A DNA stretch of 64,000 nt from Rhizophlyctis rosea (Eukaryota; Chytridiomycota; Chytridiomycetes; Rhizophlyctidales; Rhizophlyctidaceae). Below the pieces are notes generated by a model. The model had not been told where the DNA came from, made no database searches, and saw only the letters and a list, made by a program, of their open reading frames with translations. Of this stretch, positions 36,436-48,196 are shown piece after piece. The position numbers and the translations under genes were made by a program. Each line of letters opens with the position of its first letter. Position 1 is the stretch's first letter. Location: NCBI GenBank assembly GCA_027596075.1, contig JADGJC010000052.1:117211-181210 (forward strand), written 5' to 3'.

Positions 36436-39400
36436 ATGCCCGGCCGAAAGGGACAACCCTCGATCTCGGGTATGCACCCTGAAACGCCCCCGGACCATAA
36501 CGTGCGAACTTTGCTAACAAGTTCACGTTTAGGCGGCAGTACAAAGTCAACAGGCCGGGGAAAGCGATCCTCCACCACGTCGCAGACCTCAGGAGAAGCA
36601 GACCCTGAACTCAACGGCAACCACGGAGATGACCCTGTAACAAAACCTGGCCCGCCTGCCCGGAGGTCAACGCGCACACAATCTCGAGTCGTTTACACTG
36701 AAGAGGGTACGAAGGACGAAGGGGACCGGTCAAGTGGGAGTGAATATGGCTCGGACGATATAAGGCTGGAAACTGGGAGCGGGAAGGGACGGAGCAACAC
36801 TTTCCTAGAGGAAGAGGACGAAGACGACGATATCATGATCATCAGTGAGGACGAAGAACTGCGCAGCAAACGAAGACAGACTTCTCGCAAGGGCACAAAG
36901 AGAAAAGGAAGGGGTGGAGCGGGGACGTTGCATGTTGCGGGGCGGACACATGTCGTCGAAGACGAAGATGATGTTGACTTGCCTCGGGTGAAACGGATGC
37001 GAATCGGAAACACTTCCGTAGCTGTCTCCCCAAGCGCAACTGCCATCGCTGCAGCACAATCCTTCCCATCAGATGACAACGCCGACTCAGACGACAACGA
37101 CTTCGATCCAGACGCGCAGGCAGCGTACAGAGTCGATTTTGACGACCTAATCGCCGGGCTGTTCCCACAGGAAGACATGGAAGGCCTTACCCTCAAACCG
37201 GACCACATGCTACGTCCCCTCTGGGTATCAGCAGATCACCGCATCGTCCTGGAAGCTTTCTCACCCATAGCAGAACAAGCACAGGACTTCCTCGTTGCAA
37301 TCGCCGAACCTGTCTCACGTCCTATCCACATGCACGAATACCGCCTCACGAAATACTCCCTGAACGCTGCCGTATCAGTAGGTCTAGACACAAACGGCAT
37401 CATCGATGTGTTGAATCGACTGAGCAAATCGCCTGTGCCGGATTCGATCGTGGATTTCATTCATGAACATACGACTACGTATGGGAAGGTCAAGCTGGTA
37501 TTGAAGCAAAATCGGTATTGGGTGGAGAGTGAGGACGAGAGAGTTCTGAGGATATTGTTGGATGATAAGGATATCAGGGAGGCAAGGGTGGGATATGGTG
37601 AGGGGGAAGACGGAGACGTCGAGCTGGTCATGCAACAGGCACCTGATTTGGGCGAATTTGCGATTGCGGGAATGAAGCAGAATGGAGGGCAGGCCGCGAC
37701 TGATTTTGGCGTAGGTGCTTCTACGTTGGAAAAGAAAATCCGGGAACCATCAGTCAAGCCGGTGCCGGTTCCCGTACAACCGGCGGAGTCGCCTCCGTTT
37801 GATGAGCATGCATTGGATTTGGACCTGTTCGATGACTTCGATGATGCGGATCTTGCGGATATGGTGGTGTATGCCGATGGGACGACGAGAGCCAGCGTCA
37901 GCAATGCAGCTGCCGGTCCGGATCTATCTGCGGCAGGTACTACATCAGATGCCACAGCAGGTGCTGCCGCCGCTTCTCCGCACCCAACATCGGCGTCCGG
38001 TCCATCTTCCAACGTGTCAGCCGAGCCCGCTCTTGGAGATGCAGATGCAACAGCTCCACCCACCAGACGACCCTCACAGCCAGTCGTCGCCGCCGACTTC
38101 AACGCCATCATCACCGTCGACTCCACCGACGACCAACCCGAACCCCTACCCGAAACCAACCCAAACTCCAAAACCCCCATCCTCCGCTCCTTCGAAATCC
38201 ACAAAGACAAAACTGAACTCGTCCGCCAAACTGCCGACAAACTGCACTACCCCATGCTCCAGGAGTACGATTTCCGCCAAGACGACTCCAATCCAAACTT
38301 AGACATCGATCTCAAGCCTACTACGAATCTCCGGCCGTACCAGGAGAAGAGTTTGAGCAAGATGTTTGGGAATGGACGGGCAAGGAGTGGTGTTATTGTT
38401 CTTCCTTGTGGGAGTGGGAAGACGTTGGTGGGCGTCACGGCGGCGTGTACGGTTAAGAAAAGCTGTCTCGTCCTATGCACCAGCAGCGTCAGCGTCGAGC
38501 AATGGGCGCGAGAATTCCGTACCTGGTCGACAGTCAAAGAAGGCCAACTAGCTAAATTCACTTCCTCCGACAAAGAAAAATTCGCTGGCAAATCGGGGAT
38601 CCTAATCTCCACATACACCATGCTAACGTTTTCGGGCAAGCGGGCGTACGATGCACAGCAGATGATGGATTTTATAAGGGATCAGGAGTGGGGGTTTGTC
38701 TTGCTTGATGAGGTTCATGTTGTGCCGGCGGAGATGTTTAGGAAGGTTTTGACTATTGTTCCGGCGCATTGTAAGTTGGGGTTGACGGCTACGCTTGTTA
38801 GGGAGGATGATAAGATTGAGAGGTTGAATTATTTGTTGGGGCCGAAGTTGTATGAGGCGAATTGGATGGAGTTGAGTCGGAGGGGGTTTATTGCTAATGT
38901 TCAGGTTGGTGGTTTTTGGAAAGTTTACGGGGTGAGCAGAGGGATTGGGTGACTGACATTCCTGGGCTTTGATGACAGTGCGCGGAAGTTTGGTGTCCGA
39001 TGACGCCGCAGTTCTTTAAGGAGTATTTGAAAGCGGCATCGAGGTGAGGAGAAGACCGGATTTTGCAATGTGTCATTTTTCATGGTCGATTGTGTATTAT
39101 TGACTCTTCTTGCACAATACTCATTCGGAAAACATCAAACTCATAAACACAGAAAGCGCCAACTCCTCTACGTAATGAACCCCACAAAACTCCAAGCCTG
39201 CCAATTCCTCATCTCCTACCACGAAGCCCGCTCCGACAAAGTCATCGTCTTCTCCGACAACGTATTCGCTCTCAAACACTACGCCGTGACGCTCAACAAA
39301 CCCTTCATCTACGGCGCGACCGGCACCGTCGAACGAATGCGGATCCTCCAAAACTTCCAGCATAATCCTGCCGTCAATTGTATCTTCCTCTCGAAAGTCG

Positions 39401-40032
39401 GGGATACGAGTATTGATTTACCGGAAGCGAATGTATTGATTCAGATTTCGAGTCAGTTTGGGAGTCGGAGGCAGGAGGCGCAACGTCTGGGACGGATTTT
39501 GAGGGCTAAGAAGGGGGGAGGGGAAGGGGATGGGGGTTTCAATGCGTTTTTTTATAGTTTGGTTAGTAAGGATACGGAGGAGTGTTTTTATGCGACGAAA
39601 CGGCAGCAGTTTTTGATTGATCAGGGGTATCATTTTAAGGTATGTGTGGCGTACAATCATCTTCTTTGAAAGGAAAATCAACGTTGACGCGTGGACTTTA
39701 TCCTTGTCTCCGTGTAGGTGATCACAAACCTTGAAGGTCTCTCCACCATGCCGAATCTCGTCTACCCGACGCTCGAAAACCAGTTGGAGCTCCTCCACAC
39801 CGTTCTTGTGCAAACCGACTCATCGTTAGGGAAGGAAGAAGAGGCGGATGATGATGTGGTTGGGCAGGATGATATTCGGGGTGTTGGTGGAGGGTTTGTG
39901 TATGATGCGGTTGAGGAGGCGGCGCGGGGGACTGTTGTGAGACGGTTGGGGACGTTGCAGAGTTTGAGTGGGGCCGATAGTATGGCTTATATGGAGAGGG
40001 ATATGGTTCGGAGGAGGGGGCGGAGGGAGTAG
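36436..40032 (+). CDS. SSL2: XPB/Ssl2 (Rad25) DNA helicase-translocase of TFIIH, five exons
   Basis: Exons 36436-36469, 36533-38904, 38979-39043, 39153-39639 and 39718-40032 give 1090 residues. XPB is the 3'-5' ATPase/translocase of TFIIH that opens promoters and damaged DNA in nucleotide excision repair. Visible are the conserved N-terminal domain ([37 protein letters not shown]), Walker A CGSGKT (637-642), DEVH (737-740), LTATLVRED (motif III plus RED), [18 protein letters not shown], and motif [14 protein letters not shown]. It is longer than the yeast protein (843 residues) because of an acidic N-terminus and a roughly 190-residue Ala/Ser/Pro/Asp-rich insertion (about 366-557) between the N-terminal domain and the helicase core. 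Intron 1 (63 bp, in-frame, stop-free, CTAAC branch) could be retained without breaking the frame. Composition alternates between C-rich and G/T-rich blocks. Confidence 0.95.
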
Positions 40033-40344
40033 GTGTTGGTGGGAGGCGGAAGGGGGAGGGGGGAGGAGGATGTATATAGGAAGTGGGGTTGGGAGGGAAG
40101 GGGAATGTTGCGATTGCGGATGATGGGGGTGTATATATATTGGATGATTAGGGCGGGTGTTTCCTTGTATATTTGTTTGCAAAGTTGCTTGAATGGTATT
40201 ATGTTTCTCCCTGTGCTGGACGGTTGCCATGTGTGTGCCTTGCTGATCAAAATGTGGCGATGGATAGCGCTTTTTTTTTCTTTTTTGCAAAGGTTCTGCG
40301 AAGATGTTCTGTTATCGCCCCTATGGTGTGCACAAGTCATCCCG
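40033..40344. other. Short intergenic spacer between convergent genes
   Basis: 312 bases, G/T-rich near the XPB stop and then mixed; presumably the 3' UTRs and terminators of both genes. No specific signal identified. Confidence 0.45.
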
Positions 40345-41047
40345 TCACTCCTCAACATTCTCACTATCGTCTCCCTCGCGAGCATTCCAACTCTTTGAGC
40401 ACGAATTTTGCTCTGTTCCACCTTTCCGTTCTGCCGTCTCACCCTCCGTGCAGCTCTCGCCTTTTTCCTCCTTCGCAATTACCCTCTCCCGGCGCTCCGC
40501 CAGGGAAAGTGTCGGAGACCGGCGAGGCGGCTTTTCGCTCTGACTTTGTTGATGCTTGGCAGTGTGGATTGATTTCACGTTGAAGGGAGCAGGTAATTGG
40601 GCCATGGAAATGTCGAGCATTGTTGTTTCGTCCATCAGGACTTCTTGTTGTTGTGTTTCCCTGATACTATCCAAAAGCACTTTCAAGCGAGACTTGATTG
40701 CGAAAAAAAGAGAGAGCTTGTCAGTCAGGGGGATATGAAGGGTTTTTGCGTGTGACGCTCTCCACTCTCTATTTTAGTTCTCATACCTCGGCAACATCAA
40801 AGTTTGGACGGCCATCAAAGTTCCAGAAGATTGAAATAGTGGTGTCGTCGTCCATGTCTGAGTCTTCTGAGGCCAGCACACAGATGGTGGTGTTGGTTGC
40901 ATTTCCAATCGCTTGAAGGTGGGAGTCGTGTTCGTCTATGAGGTTTTTGCCGAGGTAAGGTGGAAGGGGGAATGGGATTGGGCGCTTCGTTGGTTTGGAG
41001 GAGGGGTGGAAGTGGTTAGCGCAGTGTGTGGACATGGTGAGTGACAA
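40345..41047 (-). CDS. KH-like protein, diverged tandem paralogue lacking GXXG
   Basis: Exons 40787-41047 and 40345-40692, 202 residues (or 198 from the second Met at 41035). IPFPLPPYLGKNLI through ATNTTICVLASEDSD and TTISIFWN aligns with the KH domain of the next gene upstream (41677-42410), but the RNA-contact loop is DEHD instead of GXXG, so canonical RNA binding is doubtful. The intron sits at the same codon in both genes (DVAE|SRLKVLLDSI here, DLAE|SRVLAHMDYI there), and both introns end in AAG. The second exon is Gln/Ser/Glu-rich and probably disordered. Best read as a tandem duplicate under different constraint; function unknown. Confidence 0.62.
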
Positions 41048-41676
41048 GTGACAGTAAAAGTTTTGAAGTTTGTCTAATTTGTTTAATATTGTTCAGCGTA
41101 TCGCGCATAGAAGGGAAGTTCGAATTGTGTACGAGCTAATATGTGTAATGGACTCAATGGCACGAAATTTTTCAATTTTGGACAAGTCGGATGGATTAGG
41201 GGGGAAATGGGGGCTATTGGAACGGTTTCACTGGGTGACCGTTGGGAATGTTTCGTGGAATGTCTTGCTTGAACCAAGAGATTGGACAGAGTGAACTGGG
41301 CGTCTATGGGTTCTATGGTCTTTTGGAACGCCGGACTGCAATCTGAGTCCATACTTGTTGACATCAGAGATTCCTGTTGCAGGATGATGGTTCTTGTCAA
41401 GACTGACCCACAGAGCAATGATTGACAGGCTATGTCTTGAGTGCGTTTTTTGGAGGGGCTTCAAGTTTACATCAGAAAAGCTTGGTCGCATATGAAGGGA
41501 AACATGAACATTTGAACATGTAAGGAATTGTGACAGGGAATGTTGTGCTGGACGGTCAAGACGGTTACTCCTTCATTGCGTTGTTCTGCTATGCAACATA
41601 GCATTTAGAATCATAATTGATTGGGCGTTGTGCTCTACAAATGCAGCAAATTTGAACCTTGAGTAGTAAATGATGC
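41048..41676. other. Spacer between tandem KH paralogues
   Basis: 629 bases with no gene; would hold the 3' end of the right-hand paralogue and the promoter of the left-hand one on the minus strand. Confidence 0.45.
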
Positions 41677-42410
41677 CTACTCGTCCTTCACATCCACATA
41701 ATCTTCCCGCCACCACCTTTCCAAATCATTCACTTCCCTCCATATGCCCAAAACCTCATCCACCTTCCCACCCCCACGCTTCTCCTTCCGCGCAACGCGT
41801 TGCTTCTCCTCCTTGGCAATCAAATTCTTCCACCGAGGTTTGAGCGGAACCGTGCGTGGCTGGATGGTACGTTTTGCTTTCTTCGCCCACTTTTTGAAAT
41901 GTTTGATGTTGTGATTTGGGTTTGGGGTCAGTGGGGCGAGGTCTGGTTGGGTTGAGACCTTTCCTGTGGTGGCGGCGGTAGTTTTGTGTGGAGGTTGTTG
42001 TTGTTGCTGTGATAGTTGGTGTTGTTGTTGCTGCTCCTGCTGTTGTTGTTGCTGCTGCTGTTGCTGCTGCTGTTTTAGTTCCCGTCGTTGCTTCTTGGCG
42101 ACTTTGGGTAGAAAGGAGCGTTTGATGTAGTCCATATGTGCTAGGACGCGGGACTTGGTTATGAAGTGTCAGAGGGGTGTTGAAGGGTACGCAACATTCA
42201 AGGTTACACTCTATCCATTACCTCAGCAAGATCCCAGTCTGCATCGCCGTATTTCCTCCTATAGATCCGGATGGTGCTTTCGTCTTCTTCGGATTTCGAT
42301 TGACGGAAGTAAATGTGGGTATTGGTTTCTGTTTCGATGGGTTTGATGTTGCGGCCTTCTTTGCCGATGAAGTGACCGACAAGGTCAGGTGGAAGGGTGA
42401 ATGGAATCAT
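41677..42410 (-). CDS. KH-domain RNA-binding protein with polyglutamine linker
   Basis: Exons 42222-42410 and 41677-42153 (221 residues from Met at 42410). The KH core begins at once: IPFTLPPDLVGHFIGKEG, with GKEG as the GXXG loop, then IKPIETETNTHIYFRQ and STIRIYRRK. Intron 42154-42221 has a GTAATG donor and an AAG acceptor and is phase 0. Exon 2 holds a basic stretch, a Gln run (about 42000-42075), and a Lys/Arg/Trp-rich tail (KHFKKWAKKAKRTI, RWWREDYVDVKDE). A better-looking start (ATG at 42475-42477, MSITTVK, like MSTHCAN of the paralogue) is out of frame by one base across a G7 run at 42429-42435, so the true N-terminus may be longer. Probably a single-KH RNA-binding protein. Confidence 0.65.
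42000..42075 (-). repeat. CAG/CAA (polyglutamine) tract
   Basis: Mixed CAG/CAA triplets in the minus-strand KH gene encode a Gln run interrupted by Glu and His. Confidence 0.85.
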
Positions 42411-42477
42411 GCGGGATTTGGAAGGGTCGGGGGGGTGGGGTATGGTTTTGAGGGGCCTTGACAGTGGTAATGGACAT

Positions 42478-43544
42478 GGTGGTGGGAGGTGAGGTGACGT
42501 TGTGTGCAGTTGTAAAGAAACCGAATGGAAGAGGTCGGTTCCAAAGTAATGATTCCAGCAGCGGGAAATAAGGGCAAACTCAAACAGTAGACTCATCAGT
42601 ATTGTGACGGATGAAGAGGATTCAATGTTTGACAGGTCCGGCAAGTCCTGAGCATGAAGAGGCGCGGCTGAATTCATGTGTCCCGTGCCAGGTTTCAGGC
42701 CAAAATGTCCACCGGTTGTCTGCAGGGTCAGGGAACGTAAAGTGGCACGCGTAACGTAGGACCCTTACTTACCCACCCAAACCCCTCGCTGAATACTATG
42801 AAAGTAGGGACCCGAAGTGGGCTTCATCATTCTGGTGGCAACTGCCGCTCGTTAATTTCTAAATTTCAGGAAGGTGACAATGAAGTGTATGTAACTTCAC
42901 AATTTTGGGTGCGGTCCAATAAAAACATAGCGGAAGGGTTCCCTCAATTTGATTGCATTATGACTTCTGTAATTGACATGAATAGACAACATTTAGAAGT
43001 TTTGGCATAAAAACATACCATAGTTGAGAACGCAGCGTTGGCCGCAAGTGCTTTGAATGATTGCATACGCGACATGCGGGAAGCTCCGGGCCATCAGTTT
43101 GACGCCTGGAGATGGAGGTAAATCGAGGATAATTGCACAGGTGGATCAGTGCATAGGTATGTCCAGTCTTAGCTACTCGCTTCGCATGTTACCTTTTCCT
43201 GCCTCCCTTCTACTTGCGGGGCGAAGCTGAGCAACATATTTCCCCGGTCGCTTACATAATCCATACGGAATGTTCCGTGACACGAAGGCCAAGGAATTTT
43301 AGAAAGTACATGAATCAGCCCGAGCCAATGGCCTTCCGGGTGTGATTGGTCGTTGCTTCCCGGTAAATGAGCAACATCCCTCTATATCGTTGCTTTCGAG
43401 AACAAAAGTGTCTATAAATATCAGAGCCTTCGCTTTGGCCTCCAAACGAATAGCAGAGCAATGATTGCCGCGATCCATCTGTGAACTTATTTGGGTGAGA
43501 CACGAAACGTACGAATCACCTGGTGAACCAACTAGCAAGGTATC
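42478..43544. other. Intergenic region between divergent genes
   Basis: 1.07 kb, no credible ORF. Includes the promoter areas of the KH gene (minus) and the methyltransferase (plus). Confidence 0.45.
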
Positions 43545-44445
43545 ATGGCTACTGCACCAGCACGCCGAGACCCTTTGCCGGCCGAGAGTCAGTGTCGAAC
43601 CTGGTACATAGCAAAATCGCATCGTTTGACCTTTTTTTTCCAGAGGTCTCAATACTCCTTGATTACATCTCCAAAGCCACACGCGGCGATCCGCTCTCCG
43701 TCCTCGCCGCCATTGACACATTTGCAAAAGAACAACAGCATTTGATGACCATTGGCAGTTCAAAGGGAGAGACGCTGAGGAAGGCGGTTAGGCAGCATGG
43801 AAATCCGAAGGTGCGCTCAAAACATCCTTCGTCGACGATGCTTTGCGGTCTGTATGAATGTTACTAATTTTTTTGCGCCGTGAAACAGGTAATTGTCGAG
43901 CTGGGTGGCTTTGTTGGGTATAGCGCTATCCTACTGGCAGAGGAAGCTCGCAAAATCTCTCCACATTTCAAAGTGTGGTCATTTGAAGTTAATCCTGAGT
44001 ATGCGCAAATCGCTCAGAAGGTACTACGCGCTTACTCCACAGAAGCATTGTTTGGTCAACCTTTGATCCTTTTTGCCTCCACCAGGCAATTGACCATGCT
44101 GGCCTAACACCCTACATCACAATGCACATTGACCCCTCCTCCACCTCAATCACATCCGCCCGATCTGCCTTGAACATCAACCACATCGACATTGCCTTCA
44201 TCGACCACTGGAAGGGCCTCTACGTTACGGACATCAAGTTGCTTGAGTCTGAAAAATTGCTGAAGAAAGGGTCAATTGTCCTGGCGGATAACATCTACCG
44301 CCCGGAACATTTGACCGAGTACTTGGCACATGTGCAGAATAACGATCGCTATGCGACGCACCTTGAGGAGTGGGAGTTCACCAGGAAGGGGGATGGGGAG
44401 CCAGTGAAGGATGCAGTTGCTGTGTCGGTGGTTTTAAGGGATTGA
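43545..44445 (+). CDS. Catechol-O-methyltransferase-like SAM-dependent methyltransferase, four exons
   Basis: Exons 43545-43587, 43644-43810, 43889-44020 and 44086-44445 join in frame to 233 residues, close to rat soluble COMT. Family features in order: LLDYISKATRGDP and SVLAAIDTF (helical cap), IGSSKGETL, the SAM-binding VIVELGGFVGYSAILLA (71-87), EVNPEYAQIAQKAIDHAGL, IDHWK at 153-157 (metal ligand Asp154 and catalytic Lys157 equivalents) and LADN at 180-183 (Asp182 and Asn183 metal ligands). All catalytic residues of a Mg-dependent catechol O-methyltransferase are therefore present. Likely cytosolic, methylating catechol-type compounds; the actual substrate is unknown. Two short nested ORFs in the same stretch are not real genes. 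Confidence 0.88.
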
Positions 44446-45595
44446 TTCTACGCTGCAAAATTGTTTGTAGATGTAATCTGCCTTAGAACACTGTCAATCT
44501 TCTGTTTTTATCGAGTCTAGCAAGTTGTGTTGAACAATCGGTGGAAAAGTCAAAAACATCAGTCTATGGTGTGGAAGATGTATTCAAAAATACGATCTTG
44601 ATGTGCATCTGCATTGACGCACGTTGTTGTCAGGGCAAAGTGCAGGATATGGTCTGCTTCTTCAATCTGTTTTTGCCGCCCATGTATACATCAAAGATCC
44701 TCACCAAAGTATCATGTCGAAAGACTTGCAGACACTCGTGTGACATGTCCTACAGAAGCTTTTTGACGTGCCATTCATCGTGACCCCTTTCAATGCAATA
44801 TATCAAATCTTGTACTTCTTGTCATCAAAATTGATCTCACCTGTGTTGGGGGCAGATCGACCAGGCTTCGGTACACAATCAGCCAGCCGGAAAACGCATC
44901 AGCAGCGTGCGTCGCTTTCTACAATCCGAAAAAAGTTTGCCAAAAACCTCAATAGTACCAAACTTATGGCGCATATCAATATGTAACAAATGAAGAACAG
45001 GATCAAGGTGAAGGTGCAACCATCCACATGTATTATATTAGTTGAAGAGTTATCCGCCCTTCTTTGTCTGCAATTTGCACCGTAATGAATTCAGAGTGGT
45101 GGTATCGAAGGTTGAGCGAGTGCGGATTGGCCTTGTGGTATCTTCTACAAAATCAAAACTTCCGTGATCACTTTCCAGTTCGATTTCCCTCTGGCTTGAC
45201 ATCACACCAAACTATCTGGCATCATTTGTTAGTTTGACTGACGGAAGGATGTAACATACAATGTATGTATGGCGGCATGCCTACGATCATGTGTGGAGCT
45301 GACATGCTATACTCAAGACTCATGTACACGTGGACCAGCCATCATCAGGATTTGACACATCCAATGGGATGGAAGTTGTTTGCTGACACCATGCAATCGA
45401 AGACATGAGCTTTTCCAAAATAAAAAACACCATTCCAAACACTGAAGAACGCATCCACCTACGTTTAAGTTACGTAGTCGCGACATAGGGAAAACTCTGC
45501 TTCAGTTCCTTAATGTTTCATCGCCGATGTAGTTATCTGAAATTGAAAAATGATGATTTGAGCACACTAAGTCGGCTGCAGAAGATCCAAAAAGA
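44446..45595. other. Intergenic region between convergent genes
   Basis: 1.15 kb with only small overlapping ORFs. Nothing supported. Confidence 0.5.
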
Positions 45596-46930
45596 CTACG
45601 AGAAGGGAGTTCGGTCGCGGTACAACGTACACGTGAGGTCAATGAAGGTTAAATTCGTCAAACGTGGAGGTGCAGTGGCACTTTTATCACCGATGTTGTT
45701 CCCTGCATGGTAAAAATGATCAACAATATGTGCTGCTCAACTGGTGAATGGTCCCCCCTCGCTCACTTACTGTTGAGGACCAAGTGCTCCAAGGAGGTGA
45801 GTTCGGCAAGGGCTGCCTCTCCCAAGTCGCTTATTCCATTGCCTATGAAAAAACAAATGTCATGAGCTCACGCATGTATGATTGAAGAAATGAAACTCAG
45901 CAGCCTCAGGAATGACTTACGCGGAAGACTCAATAGGGTCAACTTTGTTAGCTGAGCAATCGCCTCTGCACCCTCGTCACGAATATTGTTTCCTGTCAGT
46001 TTGAGGTCATTGACAGGGACGTGACATGGACACAGAGGGTCTGTAATGGACAATCACACTCACTGTCCAACCAAAGCTCCTCCAAATTTGTTAGTTGAGT
46101 CAGAGCCTTAGCTCCTTCGGGTCCAATATTGTTGACTGACCGATGTTTCAGTCAGGCAGGGAAGGGAAGATAAGCGATGGAAAGGGTGTGTTTGCACACT
46201 TACCACGAAGATTCAGCTTCCTCAGATTTGTTAACTGTGACAGTCCTTGTGCGCTGCGGTTGCCTATGCGATTACCTTAGTGGCCTTGTAGTAGAAGTCC
46301 CTTCAGTGTGTGTACACAACAAATGGAAGGTATTCAGGAAAAAGAAATATACTCATTATAGTAAGATCTTGGATATATTGGAAGGCCCGAGCCTGTTTTG
46401 TCAAATCCAACCTGGACGTGACAAAGCTATACTCCTCAGAATGGATTGTCGTGTGGGTATTCAACCTGGAGATATGATGGAGGATGGCGGGAACATGATT
46501 GCGGGCAATGTCAGGCAAGCCTACCATAACTGCTTAATTTGCGCATTTTGAGACAGGAACCTTTCCAAATCGCTTTCGGATACAGTGCATGAAGTCATGC
46601 TGTGTGGGTCAAATGTTAGTGAAAACATTCTTTAGGACACGGACAACTGCAGGGATTACTGGAAGGATCGGACTGCAATCAATCCAGGAAGCTTGGCAAT
46701 TTCGGTCAAGATGCCCCGTTGTACAATGGCACGGTCGAGACAGATGGTCCAGCCACCGAATTGGTCATATCTGGTCCAGCGACTGAATCGATGATTTCGG
46801 AGTTCCCCATGAAGACCAAGAATACGGCTCAAGGTGGTCTTCAAATCCTCTAGATCAGCATCTGAGGCTGTTGTGGTTTTGCTGCCTGTCCTCTTGTCAA
46901 CAAGCTCATCAACTTTGACCGTGGCTTCAC
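45596..46930 (-). CDS. Leucine-rich-repeat protein, one LRR per exon
   Basis: Eight exons traced on the minus strand: 46660 up to about 46930, 46525-46599, 46353-46465, 46204-46263, 46064-46135, 45921-45992, 45771-45842 and 45596-45702 (TAG stop). The last five each carry one RNase-inhibitor/NLR-type LRR (NNIGPEGAKALTQLTNLEEL, NIRDEGAEAIAQLTKL, GISDLGEAALAELTSLEHL, NNIGDKSATAPPRLTNL). Three exons are exactly 72 bp (24 residues) and all introns between them are phase 1, so repeats could be gained or lost without breaking the frame. The N-terminal exons (LEDLKTTLSRILGLHGEL, RYDQFGGWTICLDRA) are unrecognised. No ATG is in frame in the first exon before a TAA at 46935-46937; the true start is upstream through another splice or is missing. 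Likely a protein-interaction scaffold. Confidence 0.68.
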
Positions 46931-46940
46931 CTATTTATAA
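46931..46940. promoter_or_regulatory. TATA-like element between divergent genes
   Basis: ctatttataa on the plus strand, 112 bases before the SDR start codon. It also reads TTATAAATAG on the minus strand, immediately before the first LRR exon. Sequence match only. Confidence 0.25.
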
Positions 46941-47051
46941 GGGTCCATGCAAACTATGCAGGTCCACTAAAACATCTCCCCAACCTCGCAACCCAGTTGC
47001 TAGTACGACCCCCCCCCCATACTCAAATCCGTCCTGCATTGTCACACCAAT

Positions 47052-48196
47052 ATGGTATGCCTCACCCAAGTCAAAACCTCCAACGCCCAAATCCGCACTC
47101 ACCTCCCTTCCTCCCTCGTCGCCGTTTTCGTCGGCGGCACCAGTGGTGTAGGCGAATACACTCTCAAGAAGTTCGTTCAATACGCCGTCAGGCCATGCGT
47201 CTATAACATTGGTCGGTCGCAGGAAGCTGCGGATCGAATCATTGCTGAGTGTAAGGAGTTGAATCCCGAAGCTGAAGTCGTATTCCTGAAAGCGGATGTG
47301 AGCTTGATCAAGAACGTGGATGTGGTATGTGAGGAGATCAAGAAGAGGGAGAAGTGGATTAACTTTTTGGTGTTGAGTACGGGGACGTTTGCGTTTCAGG
47401 AAAGTGAGTGTACATGAATAGGTGAAATAACGTCTTGTTGTGCTTGTCAAGATCTCGCCGGCATGATTCCAAGTGCGATCTTATACCTCCGCTGAAGTGC
47501 TCCCTATTTTTTCCTCCCCACACTGCACCTTCAGAAACATTAGAAAACCTCCGCCTCTTCATCGCCCTAGCCCACTACACCCGCGCCCGCTTCATCCACA
47601 ATCTCCTCCCCCTGCTCACCAACGCCGCCTCAATCCGCCGAGTCCTAACCATAGCCTGCGCCGGCTTCGAATTCACGCCCCTCACCACAACCGACATGGA
47701 AGCCTGGTCCCGCCCACCCTCCCAACTCCGCGCCCACGGCTCAACAATCATAACCCTCACCCTCATCCACTTCGCGCAATCCGCTCCATCGGTGTCGTTC
47801 ATCCATTGTGTGCCCGGGTTGGTGAATACGAATATTAGTAGGGACGCGAAAGGGTTTGGGTGGAGTGTTTATCGGGTTTTGTTGGGGTTGTTGAGTCCTT
47901 TTGTGTGTGTGCCGAGGGAGGAGTGTGGAGAGAGGCATGTTTATTTGTTGACAAGCGGGAGGTTTGGGGATTTTGAGGCGTTTGGGAGGGGGGTGCCGGT
48001 TGGAGAGGGGTTGGAGGGTTGTGTTGGGGTTGATGGTGTTGTTGGGAGTGGTGTTTATTCTGTGAATGCGGTATCGGATGAGAGTTCTGGGCCAAACGCC
48101 TTGGAGGCGATCAAGACTTTGAAAGAAGATCAGATGGATGAGTATGTGTGGAAGGACATTACAGATGTATTCCAGTGGGCACTGGAATGCGCTTGA
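47052..48196 (+). CDS. Atypical fungal short-chain dehydrogenase/reductase (SDR) family protein, two exons
   Basis: Exons 47052-47403 and 47535-48196 join through a phase-1 intron (GTGAGT, CAG) to 337 residues. A Rossmann start VAVFVGGTSGVGEY (24-37) carries a GGxxGxG dinucleotide motif; NIGRSQEAA follows as the NADP-type second strand region, then LKADVS and NFLVLSTGTF where NNAG is usual. ENLRLFIALAHYTRARFIHN, RRVLTIACAGFE and FIHCVPGLVNTNI follow as in fungal SDRs of the NmrA-like/retinol-dehydrogenase-like kind. The YxxxK catalytic pair is not visible: the expected stretch reads RAHGSTIITLTLIHFAQ. It may be catalytically divergent. Codon use flips from C-ending to G/T-ending at about 47795. 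Confidence 0.75.
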
